DNA from: Syntrophomonadaceae bacterium
Lineage (GTDB): Bacteria > Bacillota > Syntrophomonadia > Syntrophomonadales > DTU052
Assembly (NCBI GenBank): GCA_012729505.1
Contig: JAAYDA010000017.1
Location: 1 to 57,875 of the forward strand
DNA length: 57,875 bases
Direction: 5' to 3'
Made by a program: the position numbers and the translations under genes. Shown here piece by piece: positions 1-7,771 of the stretch (position 1 is its first letter; each line of letters starts with the position of its first letter). The notes beneath the pieces are model-generated. The model saw only the letters and a list, made by a program, of their open reading frames with translations, had not been told where the DNA came from and ran no database searches.

Positions 1-70
1 CCTCTTCTTTCAAGAGTTCCATGACCACTTTGGCTTTAAATTCGGCTGTGTAGCGATTTCTCTTTTCCAT
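1..70 (-). CDS. IS3-family transposase OrfA, N-terminal fragment (cut by window edge)
   Basis: Reading from base 70 down to 1 on the minus strand gives 23 residues beginning MEKRNRYTAEFKAKVVMELL. This is the usual start of the small helix-turn-helix protein OrfA of IS3-family insertion sequences, which binds the element ends and forms the transposase by frameshift with OrfB. The rest lies outside the window. The gene points away from the injection-system operon, so the IS left end lies between base 70 and the first operon gene. Family identification rests on a short but characteristic stretch. Confidence 0.75.
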   Translation of the reverse strand, partial: MEKRNRYTAEFKAKVVMELLKEE

Positions 71-112
71 ACTAATAGTTTAGCTTATTTTTTCCCGACT
101 AGTGTCTCACTA
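1..112 (-). mobile_element. Left end of an IS3-like insertion sequence (partial)
   Basis: Bases 70-112 are the untranslated leader of the transposase fragment. On the minus strand the sequence around 109-95 reads TGAGACACTAGTCGGGAAA, which starts with TG as IS3 ends do and sits at the right distance from the OrfA start. The exact boundary (about 105-112) is inferred; the opposite end needed to confirm an inverted repeat lies outside the window. The IS may have separated the visible injection-system genes from sheath and ATPase genes further left. Confidence 0.45.
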
Positions 113-191
113 CCTGGGAGCAGTATAATTATCTCGTCGGCAGACACGGTAATGGGGAGTTTTTTTATTTGACAAAAATCACCGAATCTGA

Positions 192-220
192 TTGTTTGTT
201 GTCGATGCAGGTGATAAAAT
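192..220 (+). promoter_or_regulatory. Candidate sigma-A promoter for the injection-system operon
   Basis: TTGTTT at 192-197 and TAAAAT at 215-220 are 17 bases apart, lying 60 bases before the first confident gene start at 280. The -35 box is weak, and the operon could also be read from further upstream, so this is only a candidate. Confidence 0.25.
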
Positions 221-279
221 ATGACTATGATACTAATTTTTCAAACAATTTAAGCGAGGTCTTGGAAAGGAGCAATTTT

Positions 280-651
280 ATGTCTTTTCAAACAGAATAT
301 CCATTTGTGCTTCCCCGCGGTTTTGTCGATATGAACGGGGAGGTACATAAAGAAGGCATAATGCGTCTTGCCAACGCAGGGGACGAAATACTGCCGTTGA
401 GAGATTCGCGTGTTCAGCAAAACCCCGGTTATCTTACTATTATTCTGCTGGCCAGAGTTATTATTAAGCTTGGGTCACTTCTCGCGGTGGATACCAATGT
501 GGTGGAAAAACTATATACCATGGATATTGCCTATCTACAGGACCTGTATCAGCGAATTAATACCATTGAGATGCCCACATACAAGGGTGCCTGCCCTCAC
601 TGCGGAAAGGAGTTGGATATCCCTATAAATTTTTTGGAAGCCGGAATATAA
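280..651 (+). CDS. T4-type baseplate hub assembly chaperone of the injection system
   Basis: 123 residues. The start at 280 is chosen because AAAGGAG lies 7 bases before it; a longer frame from a TTG at 169 lacks family-like sequence. Known feature of the family: small proteins encoded near tube and hub genes in eCIS clusters that are related to the T4 baseplate hub assembly chaperone. Seen here: the conserved block LPRGFVDMNGEVHKEGIMRL followed by ADEILPLRD-like and QNPGYL motifs and a helical region, then a C-terminal CPHCG knuckle. The last codons contain a slippery run and overlap a second frame (see 633-827), so the protein probably exists in a short and a long form. It would act in the cytoplasm during baseplate assembly and probably not in the finished particle. 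Confidence 0.7.
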   Translation: MSFQTEYPFVLPRGFVDMNGEVHKEGIMRLANAGDEILPLRDSRVQQNPGYLTIILLARVIIKLGSLLAVDTNVVEKLYTMDIAYLQDLYQRINTIEMPTYKGACPHCGKELDIPINFLEAGI

Positions 652-664
652 GTACCTATCCGGC
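606..664 (+). promoter_or_regulatory. Candidate programmed -1 ribosomal frameshift signal
   Basis: Three elements lie in order. AAAGGAG (606-612) is a ribosome-binding-like stimulator 14 bases upstream. Two overlapping heptamers, A AAT TTT (627-633) and T TTT TTG (630-636), are both in the zero frame as the X XXY YYZ rule requires. GCCGG (640-644) can pair with CCGGC (660-664), 6 bases after the first heptamer. The zero-frame stop TAA (649-651) lies inside the loop. This arrangement matches bacterial dnaX-type and phage gpG/gpGT-type signals; the activity is inferred. Confidence 0.55.
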
Positions 665-827
665 GGAGAAGATTTATGAAGAGGTTGCTTTCATTGCCTA
701 TTACATGCACTGGAGCCACGATGAAATCATGAGCTTGAGTCACATGGATCGTCTCAGGTGGTGTAAGGAGATTTCCAAAATCAATAGTAAGCTAAATCAA
801 GAGCCGGAAAATGCGTTCAAGATTTAG
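633..827 (+). CDS. DUF6760-like protein in the -1 frame, probably made by frameshift
   Basis: The -1 frame relative to the hub chaperone encodes a 58-residue stretch from base 651 (STYPAEKIYEEVAFIAYYMH and on to LRWCKEISKIN) ending at the TAG 825-827. It matches the small DUF6760 proteins that sit beside eCIS hub chaperones. The frame is open from 570, but there is no ATG, GTG or TTG before the ATG at 705, which would remove half of the conserved part. Only CTG or ATA codons could start it. A -1 slip at 627-636 would give a 182-residue fusion with the upstream chaperone. Independent start at the ATA (648) is the main alternative. Confidence 0.6.
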   Translation, partial: FGSRNISTYPAEKIYEEVAFIAYYMHWSHDEIMSLSHMDRLRWCKEISKINSKLNQEPENAFKI

Positions 828-874
828 CGCGTATTTTAAAAAGCGTTTTAATCAACATACTGGGAGGATTGGCC

Positions 875-1306
875 ATGGCTTCCCATAACAGTTATCTTCC
901 AAATTACAGCTTCGAGGTTAGAATTGACGGAATCAGTTTCGGCTTTTCAAAGGTCAACAATATCTCGGCCAGCATAGAGTATGACACCATTGTTAACGGC
1001 GGCCACAACGACAAGCCGGTTATTCTGCCTAAACCCAAGCGAACACCGGATACGATTATTTTTGAAAAAGGGCTGAAAGCCGATTTGGGCGACCTGATGT
1101 TCTCTATGTTGACTGAGGGCAAAAAGGTTGGCGGCATTATGATCTTTGTGAAACTCGATGGACGGATTAAACGGATTTTCACCATCAGCAGCGGTGTCAT
1201 TGTGAGAAGAGAGTTTGCTTCTCTGGATGCAATGGGTGATCAGGTTTTTATAGAGGCGCTTCAAATCGCTCATACTGGTCTTACTGAAGTCGCAATTCCG
1301 TTTTAG
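875..1306 (+). CDS. Injection-system inner tube protein (gp19/Hcp-like)
   Basis: 143 residues, start ATG 875 preceded by GGGAGG at 862-867. The sequence (NYSFEVRIDGISFGFSKVNN near the N terminus, then IEYDTIVNGG and a PDTIIFEKG segment) is typical of T4 gp19-like tail tube proteins used by eCIS. These form stacked hexamers making the inner tube that is driven through the target membrane. eCIS clusters often carry two or three tube paralogs, one being the baseplate-proximal adaptor; its place directly before the LysM/hub/spike genes fits the latter (Afp5-like). The matching sheath gene is not seen and may lie left of the IS fragment. Confidence 0.85.
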   Translation: MASHNSYLPNYSFEVRIDGISFGFSKVNNISASIEYDTIVNGGHNDKPVILPKPKRTPDTIIFEKGLKADLGDLMFSMLTEGKKVGGIMIFVKLDGRIKRIFTISSGVIVRREFASLDAMGDQVFIEALQIAHTGLTEVAIPF

Positions 1307-1328
1307 GGAATTAAGGAGTACTGTATTT

Positions 1329-4300
1329 ATGCAAATTGGTACGATAAGTTTAACCGGCCGGATGCGGTTGCTAAGCAGCGGGCTTACTGGTTTATCCCCC
1401 TTCGGTTTTGACCGTTTATCGAACAACCACCGGCTTGGCTATTCTTTTTTACTTTTTGCTGAAAAAATAATAAAAAAATATGAATTAGTCGACAATTACG
1501 GTTTTCAACCAGCTGTTCTTGTCTTTTTATATAATTTGTATGAAGAAGCAGAAAAACATGAGGAATGCAGAAGCCGCGCAGAAGAAACCCTGCGCCTTCT
1601 GATTTTGTGGAATGAACGAAACCAGGTTGAAAATCAGATAGCCTGCCATCAGAACGTGTATCTGGCCACTCTGAAAAATGAGATTGACATTAATCTGGCA
1701 AAGGTCAAGGAGCTAAATGTATCTTATTACAATCAGCTTCGTCAGCTATATACCAATGAAACATCAGAGCAAAATCTTATCGTATGCCAAAATCTTATTA
1801 CCGAACTGAAATCCAGGGCCACCACTACTGTGGGGGCAGCCTCGATTCTTCGCAAGAATCAGACTGACCATATCCTAAATACCGTGGTAAACGAAGATAT
1901 CATTACACCTTTCTCTCTGTCATACTCATTTCACACTATGCTGGAAAGCATTGTGAATATCAGCTATATCCCAGACAACAGAGCACTTTTTTATTCTTCA
2001 GTAAGAAATCAGTTGATTCATCACTTCCTTAATAAGATAGAGGATATCAATGTCTTTGAAGATGTAATACAGTATTCCGCAGACAGCAGCCTTATGCAAA
2101 ACCGGCACAGTGTATATAATCATCTGCTTGTGGATCACAGTTACAATATAGCCCATACTCCCTCTATCTTCTCAAATGCGAAAAATGATAAAACATTCAG
2201 GAATTATAACAGTCTGTTGGTGGGAGCAAGACCTTTTCTTCGCCTGGGAGACCGGGGACAATTGTTGGAATATCTTCAAAAGGTTTCGGAAAAAGAGTTT
2301 GAGATCATATCCCGGCAAATCGTGGAACTGTTAAACAGTCGTGAATACAGCAGCCTGAATCATTTGATTGAGCAGTTGTTCGTTAAGGAGGCTGGTGGTG
2401 GGATTCCACAGCTTATCACCGGCCGCAGGCGGCTGTCAGATGAAGTGTTATCATTTCTGGAAAACAAGAGCTTTACCAAAAGTGAATTGCTCCGCATGAT
2501 AGAAAAAGGGACTAGCCATGAAAGAGTTCTGGTTTTCAATGCCCTAAACTATGCTGCTGAAAATGCTGCAAACATTCATATAGTCACTGGCGTTAATAAT
2601 ACTATCTCGACTCTTAGCAATCTATTGCATAAGGCCGAAAACAATAATTTTGATGTCAGCCAGGAATATGATCTGGGTGAAACCGGACTGACCATAAATC
2701 AGTTTATAAGTCGTCAGGAGCATTCAGTTTGGAATGAGATTGAGAAACAGGTGAATCAGTATAAGAGTGCCGTATCCCGGCAGCTCAATAATAATAACCT
2801 TCTGGAGAGCTTATTAAGCCCCACTATGACGAAAAATGAAATCGTGTCCATTCTAAACGATACGAAAGACGATAGCATTTTCAATACCATAAGGACGGCG
2901 ATTAATCACATCTCTGCCGGTGGCGCGGGATGGGTTTTCTCCCCGGAAGAATTTGTTCAGAATCTGGGTGATGTTAGTCTAAATCTGAGGTCGTTTTTTT
3001 TACAGTCCGCAGAGTACCAGCGGATTATTAGCCCAATGCTCCAATACCGCATCACTAAAATACCGGATGGTATCAGTAATAGCTTGGCTGCAGCTCAGAA
3101 AAATGACATTGTAATGAATCTTATGCGGCGGCCGGGGAATTACATAAGCCCTGAGAGACAAAGGTCAGTCCCCTCCCTCAATGAGAAATATCGTCATGTC
3201 TATCGGGACCAAAACATATTGCTTGAAACCACTCGGGCAGAAAACAATAAAGACCAAACAATTGTTTTTACCAGGCTTTCTGAAGAAATTGCGAATAAGT
3301 TACTGAAAACCCCGTCTCCGGTATTTAAGCAAGGCATGACAACAAAGTACTACGGAGTGACGGAGAAATATTTGCATCCAAAAACTGAATTTAACCTGTC
3401 CGAAATGTTAGATCAAACAGCATACAACGCGACAAATATCAACGCCGCAGGGGACGGCAACAGCAATATATCCTTAATAAAGAATACAGCCAATATGGCA
3501 GTTGGAATCAGGAATCAAGCCAGATTCATGCGCAAAACAGGAGTTCAAAACCTTTCCCGTTATCTTATCAGCCTATTTCGGAGCGATTCTTATGAGAGCA
3601 ATAAAGTTGATCCAATACCTGAAATTAACGCATCTGAAGTGAGAGATCAAACATTTTATAATGTGACAAATGTCTATACGGCAGGGAAGAAAAGTTTTGC
3701 CATATTGAGAAATGCTGCCAATATGGCAGGGGCTCAGATCAGGATTCTGACCATGGAAAAGCACCGCAGGTTCATAATCAAAACAGAGCCCCAAAACCTC
3801 TATCGTTTTCTAACCACCCACAATTCAGCGAAATTGAGGACTTTGCGGAGCGAACAACCTGAAAGTAATAATGTTGATGTTAATAGCCGGATAGAATTTA
3901 GTAAACGTGACCAGGGACAGAGTGAAAAGCCGCAAAATTATGTTTCGCCGGCGCAATCCCAAAGAGAGATTATTAACCGGTTTGGTAATTTGATCTATAA
4001 CCCGAATTCTCCGCCTTCGGAGTTGACAGTCAGACAAGCCGACAATATCCTGACGCAAGCTGCCCCAGCCGAGCTTCCAGGTATCCCAGAGTTAATCAAT
4101 AGAATTCAGGTGCAAAGTCAAGAAACGCAAAATTATACTTCGCTGGCGCAATCCCAAAAAGAGATTATTAACCGGTTTGGTAATTTGATCTATAACCCGA
4201 ATTCTCCGCCTTCAGAGTTGACGGGCAGACAGGCTGACAATATCCTGACGCAAGCTGCCCCGGTTGAGTCTACAAGCATTCCTGAGTTAATCAAAAAGAT

Positions 4301-4523
4301 CATGCTGGGAGAACAGATCATCAGGGAAGAACAACACAAGGTGACAGAGCTTTCTCAGAAAATAAAAGAACATGAAAACGTGATATATAAGCTGAACCAC
4401 GCCCATACCCAGCTCCAAGAGGATATTGCGTCAAGGATAAGCGAAAAGAAAATCAAGCTGATGGTGATGAAAGAGCTGCAATCCAAAATGAGGCTTGAGA
4501 AAATGCGCCACGGATTACAATGA
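1329..4523 (+). CDS. Large 1064-residue protein of the injection system, tape-measure or cargo candidate
   Basis: I do not recognise a family. It starts at ATG 1329 with AAGGAG 11 bases upstream and is nested between the tube and LysM genes, so it belongs to the operon. The sequence is polar, rich in Asn, Gln, Ile and Leu, mostly predicted helical by eye, with no signal peptide or membrane span. Residues about 687-840 contain two diverged copies of an 80-residue unit (LDQTAYNAT / RDQTFYNVT). Residues about 868-990 contain a tandem 65-residue repeat, and the last 65 residues look like a coiled coil. Length, helical character and repeats would suit a tape-measure protein, which normally sets tube length; a loaded effector is the other option. 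Confidence 0.4.
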   Translation: MQIGTISLTGRMRLLSSGLTGLSPFGFDRLSNNHRLGYSFLLFAEKIIKKYELVDNYGFQPAVLVFLYNLYEEAEKHEECRSRAEETLRLLILWNERNQVENQIACHQNVYLATLKNEIDINLAKVKELNVSYYNQLRQLYTNETSEQNLIVCQNLITELKSRATTTVGAASILRKNQTDHILNTVVNEDIITPFSLSYSFHTMLESIVNISYIPDNRALFYSSVRNQLIHHFLNKIEDINVFEDVIQYSADSSLMQNRHSVYNHLLVDHSYNIAHTPSIFSNAKNDKTFRNYNSLLVGARPFLRLGDRGQLLEYLQKVSEKEFEIISRQIVELLNSREYSSLNHLIEQLFVKEAGGGIPQLITGRRRLSDEVLSFLENKSFTKSELLRMIEKGTSHERVLVFNALNYAAENAANIHIVTGVNNTISTLSNLLHKAENNNFDVSQEYDLGETGLTINQFISRQEHSVWNEIEKQVNQYKSAVSRQLNNNNLLESLLSPTMTKNEIVSILNDTKDDSIFNTIRTAINHISAGGAGWVFSPEEFVQNLGDVSLNLRSFFLQSAEYQRIISPMLQYRITKIPDGISNSLAAAQKNDIVMNLMRRPGNYISPERQRSVPSLNEKYRHVYRDQNILLETTRAENNKDQTIVFTRLSEEIANKLLKTPSPVFKQGMTTKYYGVTEKYLHPKTEFNLSEMLDQTAYNATNINAAGDGNSNISLIKNTANMAVGIRNQARFMRKTGVQNLSRYLISLFRSDSYESNKVDPIPEINASEVRDQTFYNVTNVYTAGKKSFAILRNAANMAGAQIRILTMEKHRRFIIKTEPQNLYRFLTTHNSAKLRTLRSEQPESNNVDVNSRIEFSKRDQGQSEKPQNYVSPAQSQREIINRFGNLIYNPNSPPSELTVRQADNILTQAAPAELPGIPELINRIQVQSQETQNYTSLAQSQKEIINRFGNLIYNPNSPPSELTGRQADNILTQAAPVESTSIPELIKKIMLGEQIIREEQHKVTELSQKIKEHENVIYKLNHAHTQLQEDIASRISEKKIKLMVMKELQSKMRLEKMRHGLQ
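3931..4290 (+). repeat. Tandem 195-base repeat inside the 1064-residue protein
   Basis: The sequence starting at 3931 recurs at 4126, exactly 195 bases (65 codons) later. The two copies are nearly identical over their first ~130 bases, including the stretch ending in CTGACGCAAGCTGCCCC, then diverge. The period keeps the reading frame, so copies can be gained or lost without breaking the gene. Confidence 0.9.
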
Positions 4524-4563
4524 GTAAACATACTTTCGTTAGTGAAAGGAGGTCAAACCAACT

Positions 4564-5247
4564 ATGAAAATGTTGCAGTCGCTGGCATCAAAGGCAATCA
4601 GCATGTTTGTAAAGCAAGATGCAGTTATTATTAATCTGGATAAAAACGAGCAGATACCAGTGCAGTTCAATCCTGCGGAATACAGCCTTATTGAAGGTGC
4701 TGATTATACTCATGTAAAGCGGCAGAATAGTGATTCACCAGTTCTAAACTTCGCAGGTGGTCAACAGCCTCGCTTGAAAATGACTCTTTATTTTGATACA
4801 TATCACGTTAAAACCTCAGCCCTTGATCTCACTGAAGAAAAGGATGTTTCTGAGCAGGTTGAGAAGCTGGCTAAGCTCCGGCAAATCGCCGGCAGCGCCC
4901 ACAGACCGCCGGTAGTAGCATTTGTATGGGGTTCTCTTAAATTTATTGGTTTTATTAACAGTGTCACCACTACATATACAATGTTTTCAAAAGACGGTAA
5001 GCCACTTCGCGCCAAGATGGATGTCAATTTTATAGGTGTACCCAATGAAGATGGTTCAAGACGTAGTCCCTTCGAGTCTCCCGATAGAACAAAAATTCGC
5101 ATCCTGTCCGAAGATGAAAGCCTATGGAGTATTGCCCGGAAGGAATATGGGGATGAAGGGAAATGGCGACACATAGCTAAAGCAAATGGAATTATGGATC
5201 CCCTTGAGATTCCGGTGGGAACGCTTTTGAAGGTTCCTGCTATCTAG
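4564..5247 (+). CDS. CIS tube-initiator protein with C-terminal LysM domain (Afp7-like)
   Basis: 227 residues, start ATG 4564 after AAAGGAGG. Residues ~20-160 match the N-terminal CIS tube domain: QIPVQFNPAEYSLIEGADYT, then QPRLKMTLYFDTY. Residues ~178-227 form a LysM domain (DESLWSIARKEYGDEGKWRH ... NGIMDPLEIPVG ... LLKV). In eCIS and T4-like particles this protein sits between hub and tube, as T4 gp53/Afp7 do, and the LysM helps join baseplate parts, not necessarily cell wall. It is followed by hub and spike genes with short gaps, the standard eCIS order. Confidence 0.85.
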   Translation: MKMLQSLASKAISMFVKQDAVIINLDKNEQIPVQFNPAEYSLIEGADYTHVKRQNSDSPVLNFAGGQQPRLKMTLYFDTYHVKTSALDLTEEKDVSEQVEKLAKLRQIAGSAHRPPVVAFVWGSLKFIGFINSVTTTYTMFSKDGKPLRAKMDVNFIGVPNEDGSRRSPFESPDRTKIRILSEDESLWSIARKEYGDEGKWRHIAKANGIMDPLEIPVGTLLKVPAI

Positions 5248-5272
5248 AAAGCCCTGAGAAGGAGAATTGGCA

Positions 5273-6352
5273 ATGAGTGACTTAATGACCGGCTCGTATA
5301 CCCATAAGCTGCTGGCCAACAAATACGGTAACTTTCTGGTGCCGACCTATAAAATCAAGGTGAACGGCACAGATGTTGTTACAACCATGAAGCTGGATGT
5401 GGCAGAAATGGTCATTACTCTGTCCCTTAATGCTGCCAGTTCGGTGGTCATTAAGCTTGCTAATCTCTACGATGAGGAAGCTAATTCTTTTCAATCCTCA
5501 GTAAAAAACAAATTCAAACTGGGTACCGTAGTGGAAATAGAGATTGGGTACCTGTCTGAAACGACTATGGTATTCAAGGGTTATGTTGCGGGCTTAGGAG
5601 TTGAATTCGACGAGTATCCTCTGCTGACAATTCAGATGATGGATACCCGGAGGCTAATGATGGCGTCGGGGAAAAAACAATTACTGCACGAGGTAAAAAA
5701 CTACTCGGATGCATTTAAAACTGTAATGAATAACTATTCGAAGCTTTGCACACCTGTTGTCGACCCCACCAACGACAACCTGGAAAAACCCTTGGCTCAG
5801 ACAACTAATGATTATAACTTTGTGAGCAGGGAGCTTATCGAAAAGGGCAAAGCTCCCCGAGAGTTTTTGGTATTGGGAGACAAAGCCTACTTCAGAGAGT
5901 TTGCCAAAGTTTCTTCTCCGGTTATGAAGGTAAAATACGGGAGAGAGCTCCTGGCCTTTTCTATGATGTCAGACTATCTCGATATGAAGATGGTAGTAAG
6001 CGGATACGATCCCAAAGAGCAAAAAGCTGTGAACGCAACGGCGACAGCCAAGAGCCAGAGCAGCTTGTCTTCTGTTATTTCCTCTATTCCCGAGATCTAC
6101 TTTATAGATCCCGACGCTGACACTCCCGAAAAAGCAAAGACGAGGGCAGCAGCTATTGCTGAAAGGGAGATTAACAAGGCCATCACAGGTACCGGTAAAT
6201 TAGTCGGGCTTCCTGAGGTAGTACCTGGCAGGTTCTTAGAGATAGAGTCTTTAGACAGCATGGTTAACAAAAAATACTATATATCGGAGGTTGTTCATAC
6301 CATTGATACCGAGTCCTTTACGACCTCCTTTGAAATAGGAGGATGGACTTAA
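5273..6352 (+). CDS. Baseplate hub protein (gp27/late-control D-like)
   Basis: 359 residues; start ATG 5273 after GAAGGAG. The pattern fits phage late-control D and VgrG N-terminal (gp27-like) hubs: N-terminal beta domain with YKIKVNGTDV, an EIEIGYLSETTMVFKGYVAG segment, a middle tail-hub domain, and a C-terminal PGRFLEIESLDSMVNKKYYI ... VVHTIDTESFTTSFE region. The hub forms a trimer that adapts the three-fold spike to the six-fold tube. It overlaps the spike gene by one base (TAATG at 6350-6354), so the two are translationally coupled. In larger VgrG proteins hub and spike are fused; here they are split, as in phages and Afp-type systems. Confidence 0.8.
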   Translation: MSDLMTGSYTHKLLANKYGNFLVPTYKIKVNGTDVVTTMKLDVAEMVITLSLNAASSVVIKLANLYDEEANSFQSSVKNKFKLGTVVEIEIGYLSETTMVFKGYVAGLGVEFDEYPLLTIQMMDTRRLMMASGKKQLLHEVKNYSDAFKTVMNNYSKLCTPVVDPTNDNLEKPLAQTTNDYNFVSRELIEKGKAPREFLVLGDKAYFREFAKVSSPVMKVKYGRELLAFSMMSDYLDMKMVVSGYDPKEQKAVNATATAKSQSSLSSVISSIPEIYFIDPDADTPEKAKTRAAAIAEREINKAITGTGKLVGLPEVVPGRFLEIESLDSMVNKKYYISEVVHTIDTESFTTSFEIGGWT

Positions 6353-7125
6353 TGGGGGTATTTGAAGAATTATTCACCATGAATACAGCAAGTGACGATA
6401 GAATCTACAGTGTTACCACTGCCTTGGTGAAGGAAAACTGGAACAAGGATTATCCCGGCATGGTCAAAGTAGAGATGTTCCTGGGGGAAACAGGTAAAAA
6501 CGTCACGGGCTGGGTTCCGGTCATGAGCATGTACGGGGGGAAGAACTATGGATATTACTCCCTTCCCGAGGTTGGATCAGAAGTGGTGGTGGCCTTTAAC
6601 ATGGGGGATAGAAATTGCCCCATCATCATAGGGACTCTTTGGAATAATAATAATACCCTTCCTCCTGAGACCGCAACCGAGAAGAATCTGATCAAGCGAT
6701 TTAAGACCAAAGGCGGTTGTGAGGTGGTCTTCAATGACGAGGAGAAAAAGCAGACAATCGAAATAAAAACCCCTGCCGGTCTTGGACTAACCATTGAAGA
6801 TGAGGCACAGTCCATAACTCTCCACGATTCTGCAGGCAAAAACGGGATAACCATCAATGAAAAAGATGGCATTGTTAACATTAAAGCAGATAAAAAAATT
6901 GCGCTCTCAGTTGGGGGAAGTGATGTGGTTATTCTTGATGGGAGTGGGAAATCGGCGACCATTAAGACAAACAACATCAAGCTGGAGGCAGCGCAAAATC
7001 TTGAATTCAAGGGTCAGAGCACCAAGGCCGAAGGCTCAATGATACAGGTTAAGGCACAAGGCAGCATGGAACTCTCAGCCAGCGGAATGACGCAGGTCAA
7101 AGGATCCATGGTCAAAATAAACTAG
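6352..7125 (+). CDS. Spike protein (baseplate assembly protein V / gp5-like)
   Basis: 257 residues from ATG 6352, chosen because AGGAGG (6337-6342) is 9 bases upstream; an in-frame ATG at 6343 touches the ribosome site. Residues ~15-100 form the OB-fold of phage baseplate V proteins (YPGMVKVEMF, GWVPVMSMYGG, LPEVGSEVVVAFNMGDRNCP). The rest is a repetitive beta-helix (ITLHDSAGKNGITINEKDG, then VNIKADKKIALSV), the needle that pierces the target. No toxin domain is attached at the C terminus. A 181-base non-coding stretch follows before the next gene. Confidence 0.85.
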   Translation: MGVFEELFTMNTASDDRIYSVTTALVKENWNKDYPGMVKVEMFLGETGKNVTGWVPVMSMYGGKNYGYYSLPEVGSEVVVAFNMGDRNCPIIIGTLWNNNNTLPPETATEKNLIKRFKTKGGCEVVFNDEEKKQTIEIKTPAGLGLTIEDEAQSITLHDSAGKNGITINEKDGIVNIKADKKIALSVGGSDVVILDGSGKSATIKTNNIKLEAAQNLEFKGQSTKAEGSMIQVKAQGSMELSASGMTQVKGSMVKIN

Positions 7126-7306
7126 TGCTATGTAAAACTTACATTACGCGGCGAGGAAAATCCGCGTATGACCAGGCGGATGATTAAGTGATACTGGTTG
7201 TATTACGAATGACGACAACGCAGTCAGAAGGAAATTTAACCGGCGATAATGTAAGGAATTAGGTGTTAAAGAGTACTAGGATCATGGCAGGGAAACGGAG
7301 GTTATT
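7126..7306 (+). other. Non-coding gap inside the operon with a GC hairpin
   Basis: No convincing reading frame. ACGCGG can pair with CCGCGT near 7146-7167 around a 10-base loop; there is no T tract after it, so it is not a classical terminator. The gap is long compared with the 10-40 base spacing of neighbouring genes. It lies where many eCIS clusters carry further small genes, so it may be a decayed gene or an mRNA processing site. Confidence 0.35.
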
Positions 7307-7732
7307 ATGAAGGAACGGGATATTAGTAAGGGTTTTTTGGGTACCGGCTTTAAGTTTCCCATCCAGGTCGATCCCAGCACGGGACGGATGAGAACCTCCT
7401 CCCACGAGGAGGACATCAGGGAAGCTATTGGCATTATCTTAAACACCCGCAAGGGTGAACGCGTCATGAACCCGGATTTTGGTTGCGGAATACATGAATA
7501 TGCTTTTGGCACGGCGGATTTTACCACCCTAAGCCTTATGCGCAAGGAGATAATAGATGCACTTGTCATGTGGGAACCGAGAATCGAGGAGATTGAGGTA
7601 CACATAGATGATAGTCAGTCTGAGGCCGGACGGATAATCATTAATATCTCTTATGTAGTAAGGTCTACGAATAACCCATTTAATCTGGTTTTTCCTTACT
7701 ATATTAACGAAGGCTTTGGAGAAAACATCTAG
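7307..7732 (+). CDS. Baseplate wedge protein gp25-like (Afp9-like)
   Basis: 141 residues with ACGGAGG upstream of the ATG. The GPW/gp25 signature is clear: GTGFKFPIQVDPSTG, then SSHEEDIREAIGIILNTRKG, ERVMNPDFGCGIHEYAF and a C-terminal beta pair. T4 gp25 and TssE are its counterparts; the conserved EPR-like turn appears as WEPRIEEIEV. It nucleates the sheath at the baseplate wedge. Length is usual for the family. Its presence implies that a sheath gene exists elsewhere in the genome. Confidence 0.9.
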   Translation: MKERDISKGFLGTGFKFPIQVDPSTGRMRTSSHEEDIREAIGIILNTRKGERVMNPDFGCGIHEYAFGTADFTTLSLMRKEIIDALVMWEPRIEEIEVHIDDSQSEAGRIIINISYVVRSTNNPFNLVFPYYINEGFGENI

Positions 7733-7771
7733 GGTAGTCAATCGCATTCAAAAAGTATTGGGGGTGCCATC

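Noticed and set aside
169-279. N-terminal extension of the hub chaperone from a TTG at 169
   Set aside because: The ATG at 280 has a much better ribosome site and gives the usual family N terminus; the extension looks unlike the family.
7126-7306. Possible group II intron or riboswitch remnant
   Set aside because: No recognisable intron ends, domain V or known riboswitch core could be matched by eye.
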